From positions 1 through 8,198 of the forward strand of contig PXDL01000496.1 of the NCBI GenBank assembly GCA_003566395.1: a stretch of DNA of 8,198 nucleotides. Direction: 5' to 3'. The first letter of the stretch is position 1, and each line of letters begins with the position of its first letter. The notes below the pieces were generated by a model. The model did no database searches. It was given only the letters and a program-made list of their open reading frames with translations, and had not been told where the DNA came from. The stretch comes from Balneolia bacterium (lineage in GTDB: Bacteria; Bacteroidota; Rhodothermia; Balneolales; Cyclonatronaceae). This document shows positions 1 to 7,381 of the stretch, piece by piece. The position numbers and the translations under genes were made by a program.

Positions 1-2
1 AG

Positions 3-1382
3 CAGGACAGGCCGGTTGATATTATCCGCAACCTCTACAATATCGGTTTGATTTATCTTAACACCGGTGAATACGATGAGGCTATCAGCACGTTTGAAAA
101 GGGCCTTTTAAAAAGCGAGGAGATGGATGCGCTGTTAGGAATTTTGCATCATACATACGGCCTCGGCCAGGCTAATAACCTGAAAGGTGATTTAGACACA
201 GCCCGAACGTATCTTAAAATAGCCGAGGAAATTGCCGAACAAACCGAAACCAAGTATATACTCAGCAACGCCCTGGATCAACGCTATCAGCTTGAGAAAA
301 ACGCCGGGAATTACGAGACGGCTCTCGTGTATCTGGAACGCTTCAAGGTACTTGACGATGAGTATAAAGAACTGGCCCGCAACCGTGCCCTCGACGAGCT
401 GATCATTCAGCATCGCGTGGAAACAACCCGCTCAGAGAACGAGTTTTTATCTGAACGTCTGGAGCTTGAAGAGGCTGCTAACCGCAATATGATGATCTTC
501 ATCGCGGTACTTTTATTTTTAGTGATTTTGACGGTCGGGTTCGCCTATTACTTTTTCAACACACGTGAAAAGCTTCAGGTGGCGTATAAAGCGCTTGAGC
601 ATCAGAAGAAACGCATCACCTTTAAAAACAAAAAGCTGGAGCGTATCGGCCGGGAGCGGAATGCTTTATTGCGCGTCATTATTCATGACCTCAGAAATCC
701 ACTTTCCACGATAGACGGAGCTTCCCAAATTCTGAAAGCCAGCGATAACGGACTGGGCCGGCTGAGCCAGGACGATGAAGAAGAACTGGTGGATATTATT
801 TCAAACTCCACCAAGCGCCTCAACCTGCTAATAAACAGTCTGCTAAATATTTTCAGTAAGGAAAATATGGATGTAGGCTCCGAGCTTGAAACGGTGGACG
901 TGTCCGGGCTTTTTAATCAGGTTATTGATGAATACCGGCCGCTTGCCCGCCAAAAATTCATCCGAATAAATCACGACCTGAAATCATTCAAGTCCGAAAC
1001 CCATACCGAATCGGTGAACGGGGTGATTTCCAACCTTCTCTCAAACGCCATCAAATATTCGCCCGAGTATTCTCAAGTATATATTGAGTTGAACGAATAC
1101 AGCAATTACTGGGAGTTTAGGATTCGGGATGAGGGACCGGGTTTCACCGAGCAAGATCAAAAAGAGATGTTCAAGATGTTTTCACGCCTGTCGGCTTCAC
1201 CTACGGGGGATGAAACATCTACCGGCGTCGGGCTGTATTCGGTCAGGATGTCGGTTGAGCGGCTTGGCGGCACGGTAGAGCTGAACCCTGAATACCACAA
1301 CGGAGCCGAATTTATTTGCCGTTTCCCGCACGAAATAACCGAAGACCTCGCCTACAACAAAGAGTTGCAAACTGCATCCTGA
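3..1382 (+). CDS. TPR-containing sensor histidine kinase, 5' end missing
   Basis: Membrane-bound sensor kinase expected to autophosphorylate a histidine and pass the phosphate to a response regulator. The frame is open to the left edge and its first 15 residues (ending NLYNIG) already belong to a TPR helix, so the TTG at 48 is not the true start and the N-terminus lies outside the window. Numbering from that TTG: TPR-like helical repeats at about 1-105, coiled coil at about 106-147, one membrane segment at about 148-170, a second coiled coil to about 205, then HisKA with the H-box HDLRNP (phospho-acceptor His213, codon 684-686). The HATPase domain has an N-box around NLLSNAIKYSP (329-339), a G1 box DEGPGF (361-366), an F-box near MFKMF and a G2 box GVGLYS (393-398). 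All catalytic motifs are intact. There is no receiver domain, and no response regulator gene lies nearby. By family analogy the TPR part would be the sensory or protein-binding region; the signal cannot be told. Confidence 0.93.
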   Translation, partial: QDRPVDIIRNLYNIGLIYLNTGEYDEAISTFEKGLLKSEEMDALLGILHHTYGLGQANNLKGDLDTARTYLKIAEEIAEQTETKYILSNALDQRYQLEKNAGNYETALVYLERFKVLDDEYKELARNRALDELIIQHRVETTRSENEFLSERLELEEAANRNMMIFIAVLLFLVILTVGFAYYFFNTREKLQVAYKALEHQKKRITFKNKKLERIGRERNALLRVIIHDLRNPLSTIDGASQILKASDNGLGRLSQDDEEELVDIISNSTKRLNLLINSLLNIFSKENMDVGSELETVDVSGLFNQVIDEYRPLARQKFIRINHDLKSFKSETHTESVNGVISNLLSNAIKYSPEYSQVYIELNEYSNYWEFRIRDEGPGFTEQDQKEMFKMFSRLSASPTGDETSTGVGLYSVRMSVERLGGTVELNPEYHNGAEFICRFPHEITEDLAYNKELQTAS

Positions 1383-1494
1383 GAGGGTAATATCCGGCGG
1401 GTATAGTTTCTTTTTTTTAAAGAGTTTTTCATTTTGATACCGTAGCATGTGTCATCACCATGCCCGGACGAAAAAGTAATGAAAAACTGTTGAT

Positions 1495-4131
1495 ATGATG
1501 CTAAAATACCTGCTCTCTTTGCTGCTTGTTGCAGCCTGTCTCACCGAACTTAACGCGCAGCAGCAAACGGCTGCCGAGCGCTACGCAGACCATCCTGAAG
1601 TTCCGCTTTCTTATTTTATGCCCGATGATGTGGCATACGATGCATCGGTACCCGAACCTCACGAAATTCTCGGTTTCAATATCGGGGAATGGCATCTGCG
1701 CCATGATCTGCTTGTTCGTTATATGGAAGCCGTTGCGGAAGCCTCCGACCGGGTGACGCTCCACGAGTACGGCCGAACCCACGAGCGCCGTCCGCTGTTA
1801 CTGCTTACCATTACCCACCCGGAGAATCAGCAAAGTATAGAAGAAATCCGCCGGCGACATGTTTCGCTCACGGATCCTGAACAATCCGGAGATCTTGATA
1901 TCGGTGAGATGCCCGCTGTTGTATGGCTGGGCTACAGCGTGCATGGCAACGAGCACAGCGGTGCCAATGCGGCCCTCCTTTCCGCCTATTATTACGCTGC
2001 TGCGCAGGGCCCCGAAATTGAGAGCCGGCTTCGCGAAACCGTAATCCTGCTTGATCCCGGCTTTAACCCCGACGGGCAGGACCGCTTTGTGAGTTGGGTG
2101 AACTCTCACCGGAATCTGACCAGACTTACCACCGACCCGCGCAATCGTGAGTACAACGAGCCGTGGCCGCGCTCACGCACCAATCACTACTGGTTCGATC
2201 TCAACCGGGACTGGATGCCGCTTCAACATCCCGAAAGCCGAGGACGTCTTGAGATGTTTCACCACTGGAAGCCCAACGTGCTCACTGATCATCACGAAAT
2301 GGGAACCAACGCCACCTACTTTTTCCAGCCGGGGATACCCTCCAGAAACAATCCGCTTACCCTTGAGCGAAACTACGAGCTAACAGCAAAACTGGCAGAG
2401 TACCATGCCGACCACCTCGATCAATTCGGTCAGTTGTACTACACCAAAGAGTCGTTCGATGATTTCTATGTTGGAAAAGGCTCCACCTATCCCGACCTGA
2501 ACGGCACAATCGGGATTCTTTTCGAGCAGGCCAGTTCCCGGGGGCACATTCAGGAAAGTCAGCACGGGCTGGTACCTTTCCCGGAAACCATTCGCAATCA
2601 GTTCCAGACTTCGCTATCAACCGTTACGGGCACGCACGAGCTGCGAACCGAGTTACTGGATTTTCTGCGCACACATTACACCCGCGCCATAGAAGATGCC
2701 CGACAGGATAACGTTCGCGGCTACGTGTTCGGCGCACCTCACGATCCGGCCCGGATGTATCATCTGCTGGATATTCTCGGCCGCCATCAGATACAGGTGT
2801 ACAAGCTCGGTCAGAACGTATCGGCAAGCGACCGCAGCTTTGAATCCGGCCGGGACTTTATCATCCCCGCCGAACAGCCTCAGTACCGCATGGCCCGCAG
2901 CCTGTTCGAAACCCGTACCGAGTTCACCGACAGCCTTTTCTATGATGTGTCAACCTGGTCGCTGCCTCATGCTTTCGGTCTGGAACACGCGGAACTGAGT
3001 GGCCGGGCGTTTTCATCCGGTCTTCTTGGTGAAGCCGTCGATTTCGATGAACTAAGCTTTCCCGAAGGTTCGCTTCATGGGGAAAAATCCGGCTACGCCT
3101 ATGTATTTGAATGGGACGGCTATTACGCTCCCCGCGCCCTTCACGATTTGCAGTACCGCGATGTGCGTACAAAAGTAGCGGGCCGAAGCTTCACGTTGCA
3201 GACTACGGAGGGGGAGCGGGAGTTTCGTATGGGTTCCATCCTGATTCCGGTGGGTATTCAGGACCGCTGCTCGCCCGAAGAGCTTTATGCGATGGTTCGT
3301 GAAGCGGCCCGGAATAATGCGGTTGATATTTATGCGGTGGATACGGGCCTTGCGCGGGGCGGAGTTGATCTCGGTTCGCCGAGCTTCAGCGCACTTGAGC
3401 GTCCGGAAGTGCTGCTTATTGTGGGCGACGGTGTGAACGTAAGCGAGGCAGGGGAAACCTGGTTCCAGCTCGATCAGCGCTACAGCGTACCGGTTAGTAT
3501 GATTGAGACCACTCGTTTGGGTTCGGCCGACCTGAGCCGCTACAACACCATCGTAATGCCGAACGGAAATTACAACAGCATCGATAGCAGCGTAAGAGAG
3601 CGGATCTCCCAATGGGTATCGGGCGGCGGATTGATTATCGCGTACAAAAACGCGGCGCTGTGGCTGGCCAATAACGATATGGGCAAAGCGGTGATGAAAA
3701 GCCGCATCACAGAAAGCGTATCGGAGCCGCTGCCCTATGCAGATGCAGGAGAAAACCGCGGCGCGCAGGTTATCGGCGGAAGTATTTTCCAGACGAATGT
3801 TGATCTTACTCATCCGCTGCTGTACGGCTACCGTAATGAAGAACTCAGCGTATTCCGCAACAGCACCGTGTTTTTTGAGCCTCCGGCCAACCGTTATGCG
3901 GCTCCCATCCGCTATACCGACAGCCCGCTGATAAGCGGCTATATTTCGGACGAGAATCTTGAAATGATGCCCGGCTCGCCATCTGTGATGGTTACCGGCT
4001 CGGGTTCCGGCCGGATTATTCTTTTTGCGGATAATCCTAATTTCCGTGCGTTTTGGTTCGGCACCAACAAGCTGTTTGCCAACAGCATATTCTTTGGGCG
4101 CACCGTTAACTGGGCCACCATAGAGCGATAA
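1495..4131 (+). CDS. Secreted M14 zinc carboxypeptidase-like protein with C-terminal GATase1-like domain
   Basis: Predicted exported metallopeptidase of the M14 (carboxypeptidase A) family. Residues 1-21 form a signal peptide: a Lys, a leucine-rich core, then either signal peptidase I cleavage at LNA|QQQ or a lipobox VAAC with Cys15. The M14 domain spans about 60-390. Zinc ligands are His150 and Glu153 in HGNEH, with the third His in DHHEMG (265-270). Family motifs NPDG (191-194) and DLNRDW (235-240) are present, and Glu344 in FEQASSRG is the likely general-base glutamate, so activity is probably retained. Residues about 635-870 resemble a class I glutamine-amidotransferase-like fold (strand LLIVGDG, then YNTIVMPNG and WVSGGGLIIAY), but no nucleophile Cys is seen, so this half is probably non-catalytic. 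The length is usual for this large M14 group. ATG occurs at both 1495 and 1498, with only an A-rich stretch and no clear Shine-Dalgarno upstream. The gene starts 112 bases after the kinase and may be cotranscribed with it. The exact substrate is unknown. Confidence 0.9.
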   Translation: MMLKYLLSLLLVAACLTELNAQQQTAAERYADHPEVPLSYFMPDDVAYDASVPEPHEILGFNIGEWHLRHDLLVRYMEAVAEASDRVTLHEYGRTHERRPLLLLTITHPENQQSIEEIRRRHVSLTDPEQSGDLDIGEMPAVVWLGYSVHGNEHSGANAALLSAYYYAAAQGPEIESRLRETVILLDPGFNPDGQDRFVSWVNSHRNLTRLTTDPRNREYNEPWPRSRTNHYWFDLNRDWMPLQHPESRGRLEMFHHWKPNVLTDHHEMGTNATYFFQPGIPSRNNPLTLERNYELTAKLAEYHADHLDQFGQLYYTKESFDDFYVGKGSTYPDLNGTIGILFEQASSRGHIQESQHGLVPFPETIRNQFQTSLSTVTGTHELRTELLDFLRTHYTRAIEDARQDNVRGYVFGAPHDPARMYHLLDILGRHQIQVYKLGQNVSASDRSFESGRDFIIPAEQPQYRMARSLFETRTEFTDSLFYDVSTWSLPHAFGLEHAELSGRAFSSGLLGEAVDFDELSFPEGSLHGEKSGYAYVFEWDGYYAPRALHDLQYRDVRTKVAGRSFTLQTTEGEREFRMGSILIPVGIQDRCSPEELYAMVREAARNNAVDIYAVDTGLARGGVDLGSPSFSALERPEVLLIVGDGVNVSEAGETWFQLDQRYSVPVSMIETTRLGSADLSRYNTIVMPNGNYNSIDSSVRERISQWVSGGGLIIAYKNAALWLANNDMGKAVMKSRITESVSEPLPYADAGENRGAQVIGGSIFQTNVDLTHPLLYGYRNEELSVFRNSTVFFEPPANRYAAPIRYTDSPLISGYISDENLEMMPGSPSVMVTGSGSGRIILFADNPNFRAFWFGTNKLFANSIFFGRTVNWATIER

Positions 4132-4149
4132 ACGCGTTTGTTGAAAATC

Positions 4150-4191
4150 AAAAAAAACCTGACGGTTGTAAAGGCTTGTCAGGTTTTTTTT
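4150..4191 (+). terminator. Rho-independent terminator after the M14 gene
   Basis: A perfect 14-bp inverted repeat: left arm 4150-4163 (eight A then CCTGAC), 14-base loop, right arm 4178-4191 (GTCAGG then eight T). It begins 18 bases after the M14 stop codon. The A tract on one side and T tract on the other would let it work in either direction, but no gene reads into it from the right. It probably insulates the M14 gene from the DUF885 gene. Confidence 0.9.
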
Positions 4192-4253
4192 GGATGGTGA
4201 TGGTAAGCTTATTTCCTAAAAAAGACAGTTTTACAAGAGAGCTTTGGTTTATT

Positions 4254-4487
4254 TTAACCCGGATTATTCACCAAGAATTTTTATCGTTGGCAAGGCGAAG
4301 GTGAAAAAGTTAGCGGAAGGGTACTGGTGTACCCTGAGCACACTTTTTCGCCTTCAACGCAGCCAGCGGGAAAAAGTCGCCGTCTATTGCCACACCCAAA
4401 TTTCGGGGAATGTGTATTTTCACAATATTCATATAAATCAGAAGCTTAGATCGTATATTTTATCACTTCGTGAATAATTCGGGTTAA
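4254..4487. mobile_element. Element 1: 234-bp MITE-like repeat with terminal inverted repeats
   Basis: The outer 21 bases are inverted repeats matching at 19 of 21 positions: left end 4254-4274 begins TTAACCCGGATTATTCAC, right end 4467-4487 closes GTGAATAATTCGGGTTAA. The body has no credible gene; a 77-codon frame from 4244 crosses the left end and looks like chance. The right part recurs in diverged form at 7004-7133, including the shared blocks ACACCCAAATTT and CGCCGTCT. Small size, inverted ends, no transposase and dispersed copies fit a MITE or other non-autonomous repeat. No target-site duplication is evident, and the mobilising transposase family is not identifiable here. Confidence 0.72.
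4285..4359. other. Long imperfect hairpin inside element 1
   Basis: Nested inverted repeats: an outer 5-bp stem (CGTTG 4285-4289 with CAACG 4355-4359, sharing the last C of the next arm), a 14-bp stem with one G-T type mismatch (4297-4310 with 4342-4355), an internal loop, and an apical stem GGGTAC (4319-4324) / GTACCC (4329-4334) around a TGGT tetraloop. It has no T tract, so it is not a standard terminator. The relative at 6971-7133 lacks this segment. Confidence 0.6.
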
Positions 4488-4821
4488 CCTGAGTTCGATT
4501 CTAAATCCGGTGGATTAAGCTCCTTCTGCTCTCTCACTCGCTCGCAATTTCGGTAACCTGAATAGAATAGACAAAACAGCCACGGAAACCGAAAAATAAT
4601 TCCTCATCTTGTTGAAATAACAGAGGTTAAGAGTCCCACTTGCGAAGGGGGATTTAGGGGGATGGCCGAATTGCGGAAGCCATAAATGCAGGAGCAAACG
4701 CCCGCAATCCCGGAGGTTAGCGCCATTTGACCACGTGTTTTTAAAAGGCTTGCCATATGGGATTTTATCAGGGTAAAGTAGAGGACGGTATTTGCGCTGA
4801 ATTAAAAATCGAACTCAGGTT
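4486..4821. mobile_element. Element 2 copy A: 336-bp repeat with terminal inverted repeats
   Basis: The left end AACCTGAGTTCGATTCTAAA (from 4486) is mirrored by 4801-4821, which ends AATCGAACTCAGGTT; 19 of 21 bases agree and the outer 15 are perfect. A second copy starts at 7964. The visible part aligns at constant spacing, with a 97-base identical core (4534-4630 with 8012-8108) and only scattered differences outside. Internal stems are TTTCGGT/ACCGAAA (4548-4554, 4588-4594) and a C-rich/G-rich hairpin at 4634-4652 that has one mismatch here but is perfect in copy B. No convincing coding frame. It abuts element 1 and shares the two bases 4486-4487 with it. Best read as a non-autonomous mobile or repetitive element, family unknown. 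Confidence 0.75.
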
Positions 4822-5094
4822 GATACTCAAATGAACCGAAGTAGTATTTTTGGCAATTTTCTCTCAATTTAAAACCAGGTATTTTTCACACAAATCAATG
4901 TCATTCAATATCTTGTGAATATATGTGCAAGTCCTTTTTATTCTTCAATAGTTTTTTTGCTGATGCTTTAGTAAACTAAATCTTTAATCCGATCGAATGC
5001 CGGGGTTCAGGACCGGGGGTACAGGAATGAAAAGCCTGAATGTTGCGCTCTGCATGAAGATCCATTCCTCATTTATTTAATAGGTGTTTGTGTT
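4822..5094 (+). promoter_or_regulatory. AT-rich leader upstream of the DUF885 gene
   Basis: This gene-free stretch between element 2 and the DUF885 start should contain that gene's promoter, because a terminator lies upstream. I cannot place it firmly. A TTTG near 4957 followed 17 bases later by TAAATCTTT only loosely resembles the Bacteroidota -33/-7 pattern. A 17-codon ATG frame at 5027-5080 exists, but its AGGA touches the ATG, so it is not called as a leader peptide. Confidence 0.35.
5082..5086 (+). promoter_or_regulatory. Shine-Dalgarno site AGGTG for the DUF885 gene
   Basis: AGGTG ends 8 bases before the ATG at 5095 and matches part of the anti-Shine-Dalgarno complement. It supports this start, which also gives a normal Met-Lys-Lys export leader. 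The other complete genes here lack such a clear site. Confidence 0.55.
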
Positions 5095-6924
5095 ATGAAA
5101 AAAGCAGTTCTCTCTGTAATTGCCGTACTTCTGCTGGTTTTCGGTATATGGGCGTATAATCTTCTTTGGGGAAAACCTTTCAACATTGATCATTTTTTTG
5201 AGCGCTATCTTATCGGGGCGGTCATGGATGAGCCGGAAATCCTGACCGTGGTAGGAGTTGTGGAGAATTCTATGCTGGATTTCCACAGTCACAAGCTGAC
5301 CGATGCTTCGCCTCAGCACAATTATAAGATGCTGGAACGTGACCTGAAATATCTGGAGCTGATGAGAAGGTACGACCGGGACCTGCTCACCCATCAGCAG
5401 GATATTACCTATGATATGACGGACTGGCTATTGAGGACCAATATTGAAGGCGGCCGGTGGATGTTCCATGATTATCCGGTGAATCAGACCTTCGGCGTGC
5501 AGAGCAGTCTTCCGTCGTTTATGACTACGCACCACCGGATAGAAGACGAGGGAAGCGCGGAAAATTATATCAAGCGGCTTCGGGCGTTCGAGACAAAAAT
5601 GAATCAGGTGGCCGAATCGGTCGAATACAGGGCTGAACGCGGTGTGATTCCCCCTGTGCTGGTTATTGATCATGTGGTTCGTGAGATGCAGGATTTTATC
5701 GCCGTACCGGCAGGTGAGCACCCGCTGTATCAAAACATGGAGGAAAAGCTGGCCGAGCTTGACGAGCTGTCATCATCACTAAAGCAGGAGCTGCTCGATG
5801 AAACGAAGGCGGCGGTTGAAAACGAGGTTTTCCGCGGATATCAGCGCCTGATTGATTTGTTTGTTGATCTCCGGGACCGGGCCGGAACCGAGGCCGGCGT
5901 TTGGGCGCTGCCCGACGGGGATGCTTACTACCGGTATATGACGCGCATGCACACCACGCTTCCGCTTACACCGGGACAGATCCATGAGACCGGGCTTGAG
6001 GAAGTGGAGCGCATCACCCTTGAAATGAACAGCCTGTTTGAGGAAATCGGGATCGAAAACGGCACCATAGCCGAACGTTTTGCCCGTCTGGATGAAAATC
6101 CGGAGATGTTCTATCCCGATACGGCCGGAGTGCATCAGCAGATTATCGCCGACTACACCGCGCAAATTGAGTATCTCTACGAGAGAACGGCACCGCTGTT
6201 TAAACGGACACCCTCGGCCGATGTTGAAGTTCGGAGGGTGCCTGAATATTCGGAGGCCACCGCACCCTTCGCCTATTACAGCATTCCATCGCTTGACGGC
6301 AGCCGCCCCGGCATATTTTTCATCAATCTTCGTGATATTAAGGAAATTACCAAATACGGGATGATGACGCTCTCCGCTCATGAAGCCGTGCCCGGACACC
6401 ATTTTCAGCTGGCCCTCGCCCAGGAAATGGAGGGCGTGCCGACCATCCGCAAACTCTATCCGTTTACGGCCTATGTGGAAGGCTGGGCGCTCTATACCGA
6501 ATGGCTGCTGGACGAAATCGGGGTGTATGAAGATGATCCCTACGGCAATCTGGGCAGGTTGCAGGCCGAGATGTTCCGGGCTGTTCGGTTGGTAGTCGAT
6601 ACCGGCATTCATTACAAGCGCTGGACACGCGAAGAGGCCATTGAGTATATGTATAAAAACACCGGAATGCCTCGGGGAGACATCGTTTCAGAAATTGAGC
6701 GCTACATCGTGGCACCGGGTCAGGCGCTGGCGTATAAAATCGGGATGATGCACATTCAGGAGCTCCGTAAACAGGCCGAAGAAGCGCTCGGGAGCGACTT
6801 TGATATCCGGGAGTTTCACGACGTAGTACTAATGAACGGCGGCCTCCCACTCGAAATTCTGACCGGGGTAGTGGAGACCTATATTGACGAAACGCTGGAA
6901 GGAGGACGCTTCGCTTCCAATTGA
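5095..6924 (+). CDS. DUF885 family zinc-dependent peptidase, membrane-anchored or exported
   Basis: A 609-residue protein of the DUF885 family (predicted gluzincin-like metallopeptidases). The hallmark zinc motif HEAVPGHH is at 429-436, with Glu430 the likely catalytic acid. VEGWALYTEW (461-470) holds a downstream glutamate, probably Glu462, expected as a further zinc ligand. The C-terminus carries the family-type segment GGLPLEILTGVVETYI (582-597), so the protein looks complete. The N-terminus MKKAV followed by a hydrophobic stretch to about residue 25 is a signal peptide or signal anchor; no clean cleavage site is seen, so periplasmic, membrane-tethered activity is likely. The middle is mostly helical and charged, as expected for this family. 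The gene stands alone, between element 2 upstream and a relative of element 1 downstream, with no obvious terminator immediately after its stop. The substrate is unknown; peptide hydrolysis is inferred from the motif. Confidence 0.92.
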   Translation: MKKAVLSVIAVLLLVFGIWAYNLLWGKPFNIDHFFERYLIGAVMDEPEILTVVGVVENSMLDFHSHKLTDASPQHNYKMLERDLKYLELMRRYDRDLLTHQQDITYDMTDWLLRTNIEGGRWMFHDYPVNQTFGVQSSLPSFMTTHHRIEDEGSAENYIKRLRAFETKMNQVAESVEYRAERGVIPPVLVIDHVVREMQDFIAVPAGEHPLYQNMEEKLAELDELSSSLKQELLDETKAAVENEVFRGYQRLIDLFVDLRDRAGTEAGVWALPDGDAYYRYMTRMHTTLPLTPGQIHETGLEEVERITLEMNSLFEEIGIENGTIAERFARLDENPEMFYPDTAGVHQQIIADYTAQIEYLYERTAPLFKRTPSADVEVRRVPEYSEATAPFAYYSIPSLDGSRPGIFFINLRDIKEITKYGMMTLSAHEAVPGHHFQLALAQEMEGVPTIRKLYPFTAYVEGWALYTEWLLDEIGVYEDDPYGNLGRLQAEMFRAVRLVVDTGIHYKRWTREEAIEYMYKNTGMPRGDIVSEIERYIVAPGQALAYKIGMMHIQELRKQAEEALGSDFDIREFHDVVLMNGGLPLEILTGVVETYIDETLEGGRFASN

Positions 6925-6970
6925 ATTATGAGGGGTCAATACAGAATCCGCGGAGGTTCAACCCACATTC

Positions 6971-7133
6971 ACCGGATGATCACTATTTCAAACCTTTCCC
7001 AAAACACAACCAGCGGGGAAAATTCGCCGTCTTATGGTACACCCAAATTTGGGAGAACTTGTATTATTTTAGGTTCATATTAATCAATTGCTTGAATTGT
7101 ATTTTTCATAATTTCGTGAATAATCCGGGTTAA
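6971..7133. repeat. Shortened, diverged relative of element 1
   Basis: From about 7004 the sequence follows element 1 from its CCAGCGGG block onward, sharing CGCCGTCT, ACACCCAAATTT and a right end GTGAATAATCCGGGTTAA that differs from element 1 at one of 21 bases (7113-7133). The left end is poor: ACCGGATGATCAC at 6971-6983 may be a decayed inverted terminus. About 70 bases, including the large internal hairpin, are absent relative to element 1. A 70-codon frame from 6921 runs through it but is repeat sequence, not a credible gene. The left boundary is uncertain. Confidence 0.6.
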
Positions 7134-7142
7134 CAGAAGCGG

Positions 7143-7295
7143 ATGAAAAACACCGGTCTTAGCGAAACCAAACATGGAGACTACATTCCGGGCCCAGCTT
7201 CCGATCTTATCAACAACAGCTTACACGTAGATGATACCTTTATCGCCGGAAGGATGGGGTACGATTCAGTGGCTCATGTCAAAAAGAGACCGTAG
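7143..7295 (+). CDS. Possible 50-residue protein or gene remnant, unrecognised
   Basis: A frame from ATG 7143 to TAG 7293 encodes MKNTGLSETKHGDYIPGPAS and continues with DDTFIAGRMGYDSVAHVKKRP. The composition looks protein-like (balanced charge, no low-complexity runs), but I do not recognise a family and see no clear Shine-Dalgarno. It begins 9 bases after the right end of the element 1 relative, where an in-frame TAA (7131-7133) blocks extension. It could be the surviving 3' piece of a gene disrupted by that repeat, a true small protein, or chance. Confidence 0.3.
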   Translation: MKNTGLSETKHGDYIPGPASDLINNSLHVDDTFIAGRMGYDSVAHVKKRP

Positions 7296-7381
7296 TCGGC
7301 TGAACGAAACGGGGCGTCACGATTTGCGTACAGGATGTTGATCTAAAACATACCACCATCCTTAATACCAAAACCATTACA

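Noticed and set aside
48..50. TTG as the start codon of the histidine kinase
   Set aside because: The upstream in-frame residues to the window edge continue a TPR helix with no stop, so the gene begins outside the window.
1445..1463. GCATG/CATGC inverted repeat between the kinase and M14 genes
   Set aside because: Only 5 bp with a 9-base loop and no T tract after it; too short to call a terminator or operator.
3052..3813. A long minus-strand open frame (253 codons) inside the M14 gene, and a 277-codon one at 5779-6612 in the DUF885 gene
   Set aside because: Both lie opposite well-supported genes with intact catalytic motifs. They have no recognisable domains and arise from the codon bias of the coding strand.
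4244..4477. A plus-strand 77-codon frame across element 1
   Set aside because: It starts outside the element, crosses its inverted end and hairpin, and resembles no protein. The frame is not kept in the relative at 6971-7133.
4515..4697. A minus-strand 60-codon frame in element 2, with a similar 73-codon frame in copy B (7954-8175)
   Set aside because: The shared stretch reflects the near-identical DNA of the repeat. A one-base indel between the copies puts the N-terminal parts in different frames, so the protein reading is not preserved.
5027..5080. A 17-codon ATG frame ahead of the DUF885 gene as a possible leader peptide
   Set aside because: The AGGA directly touches the ATG, giving no usable spacing, and there is no run of regulatory codons or attenuator hairpin after it.
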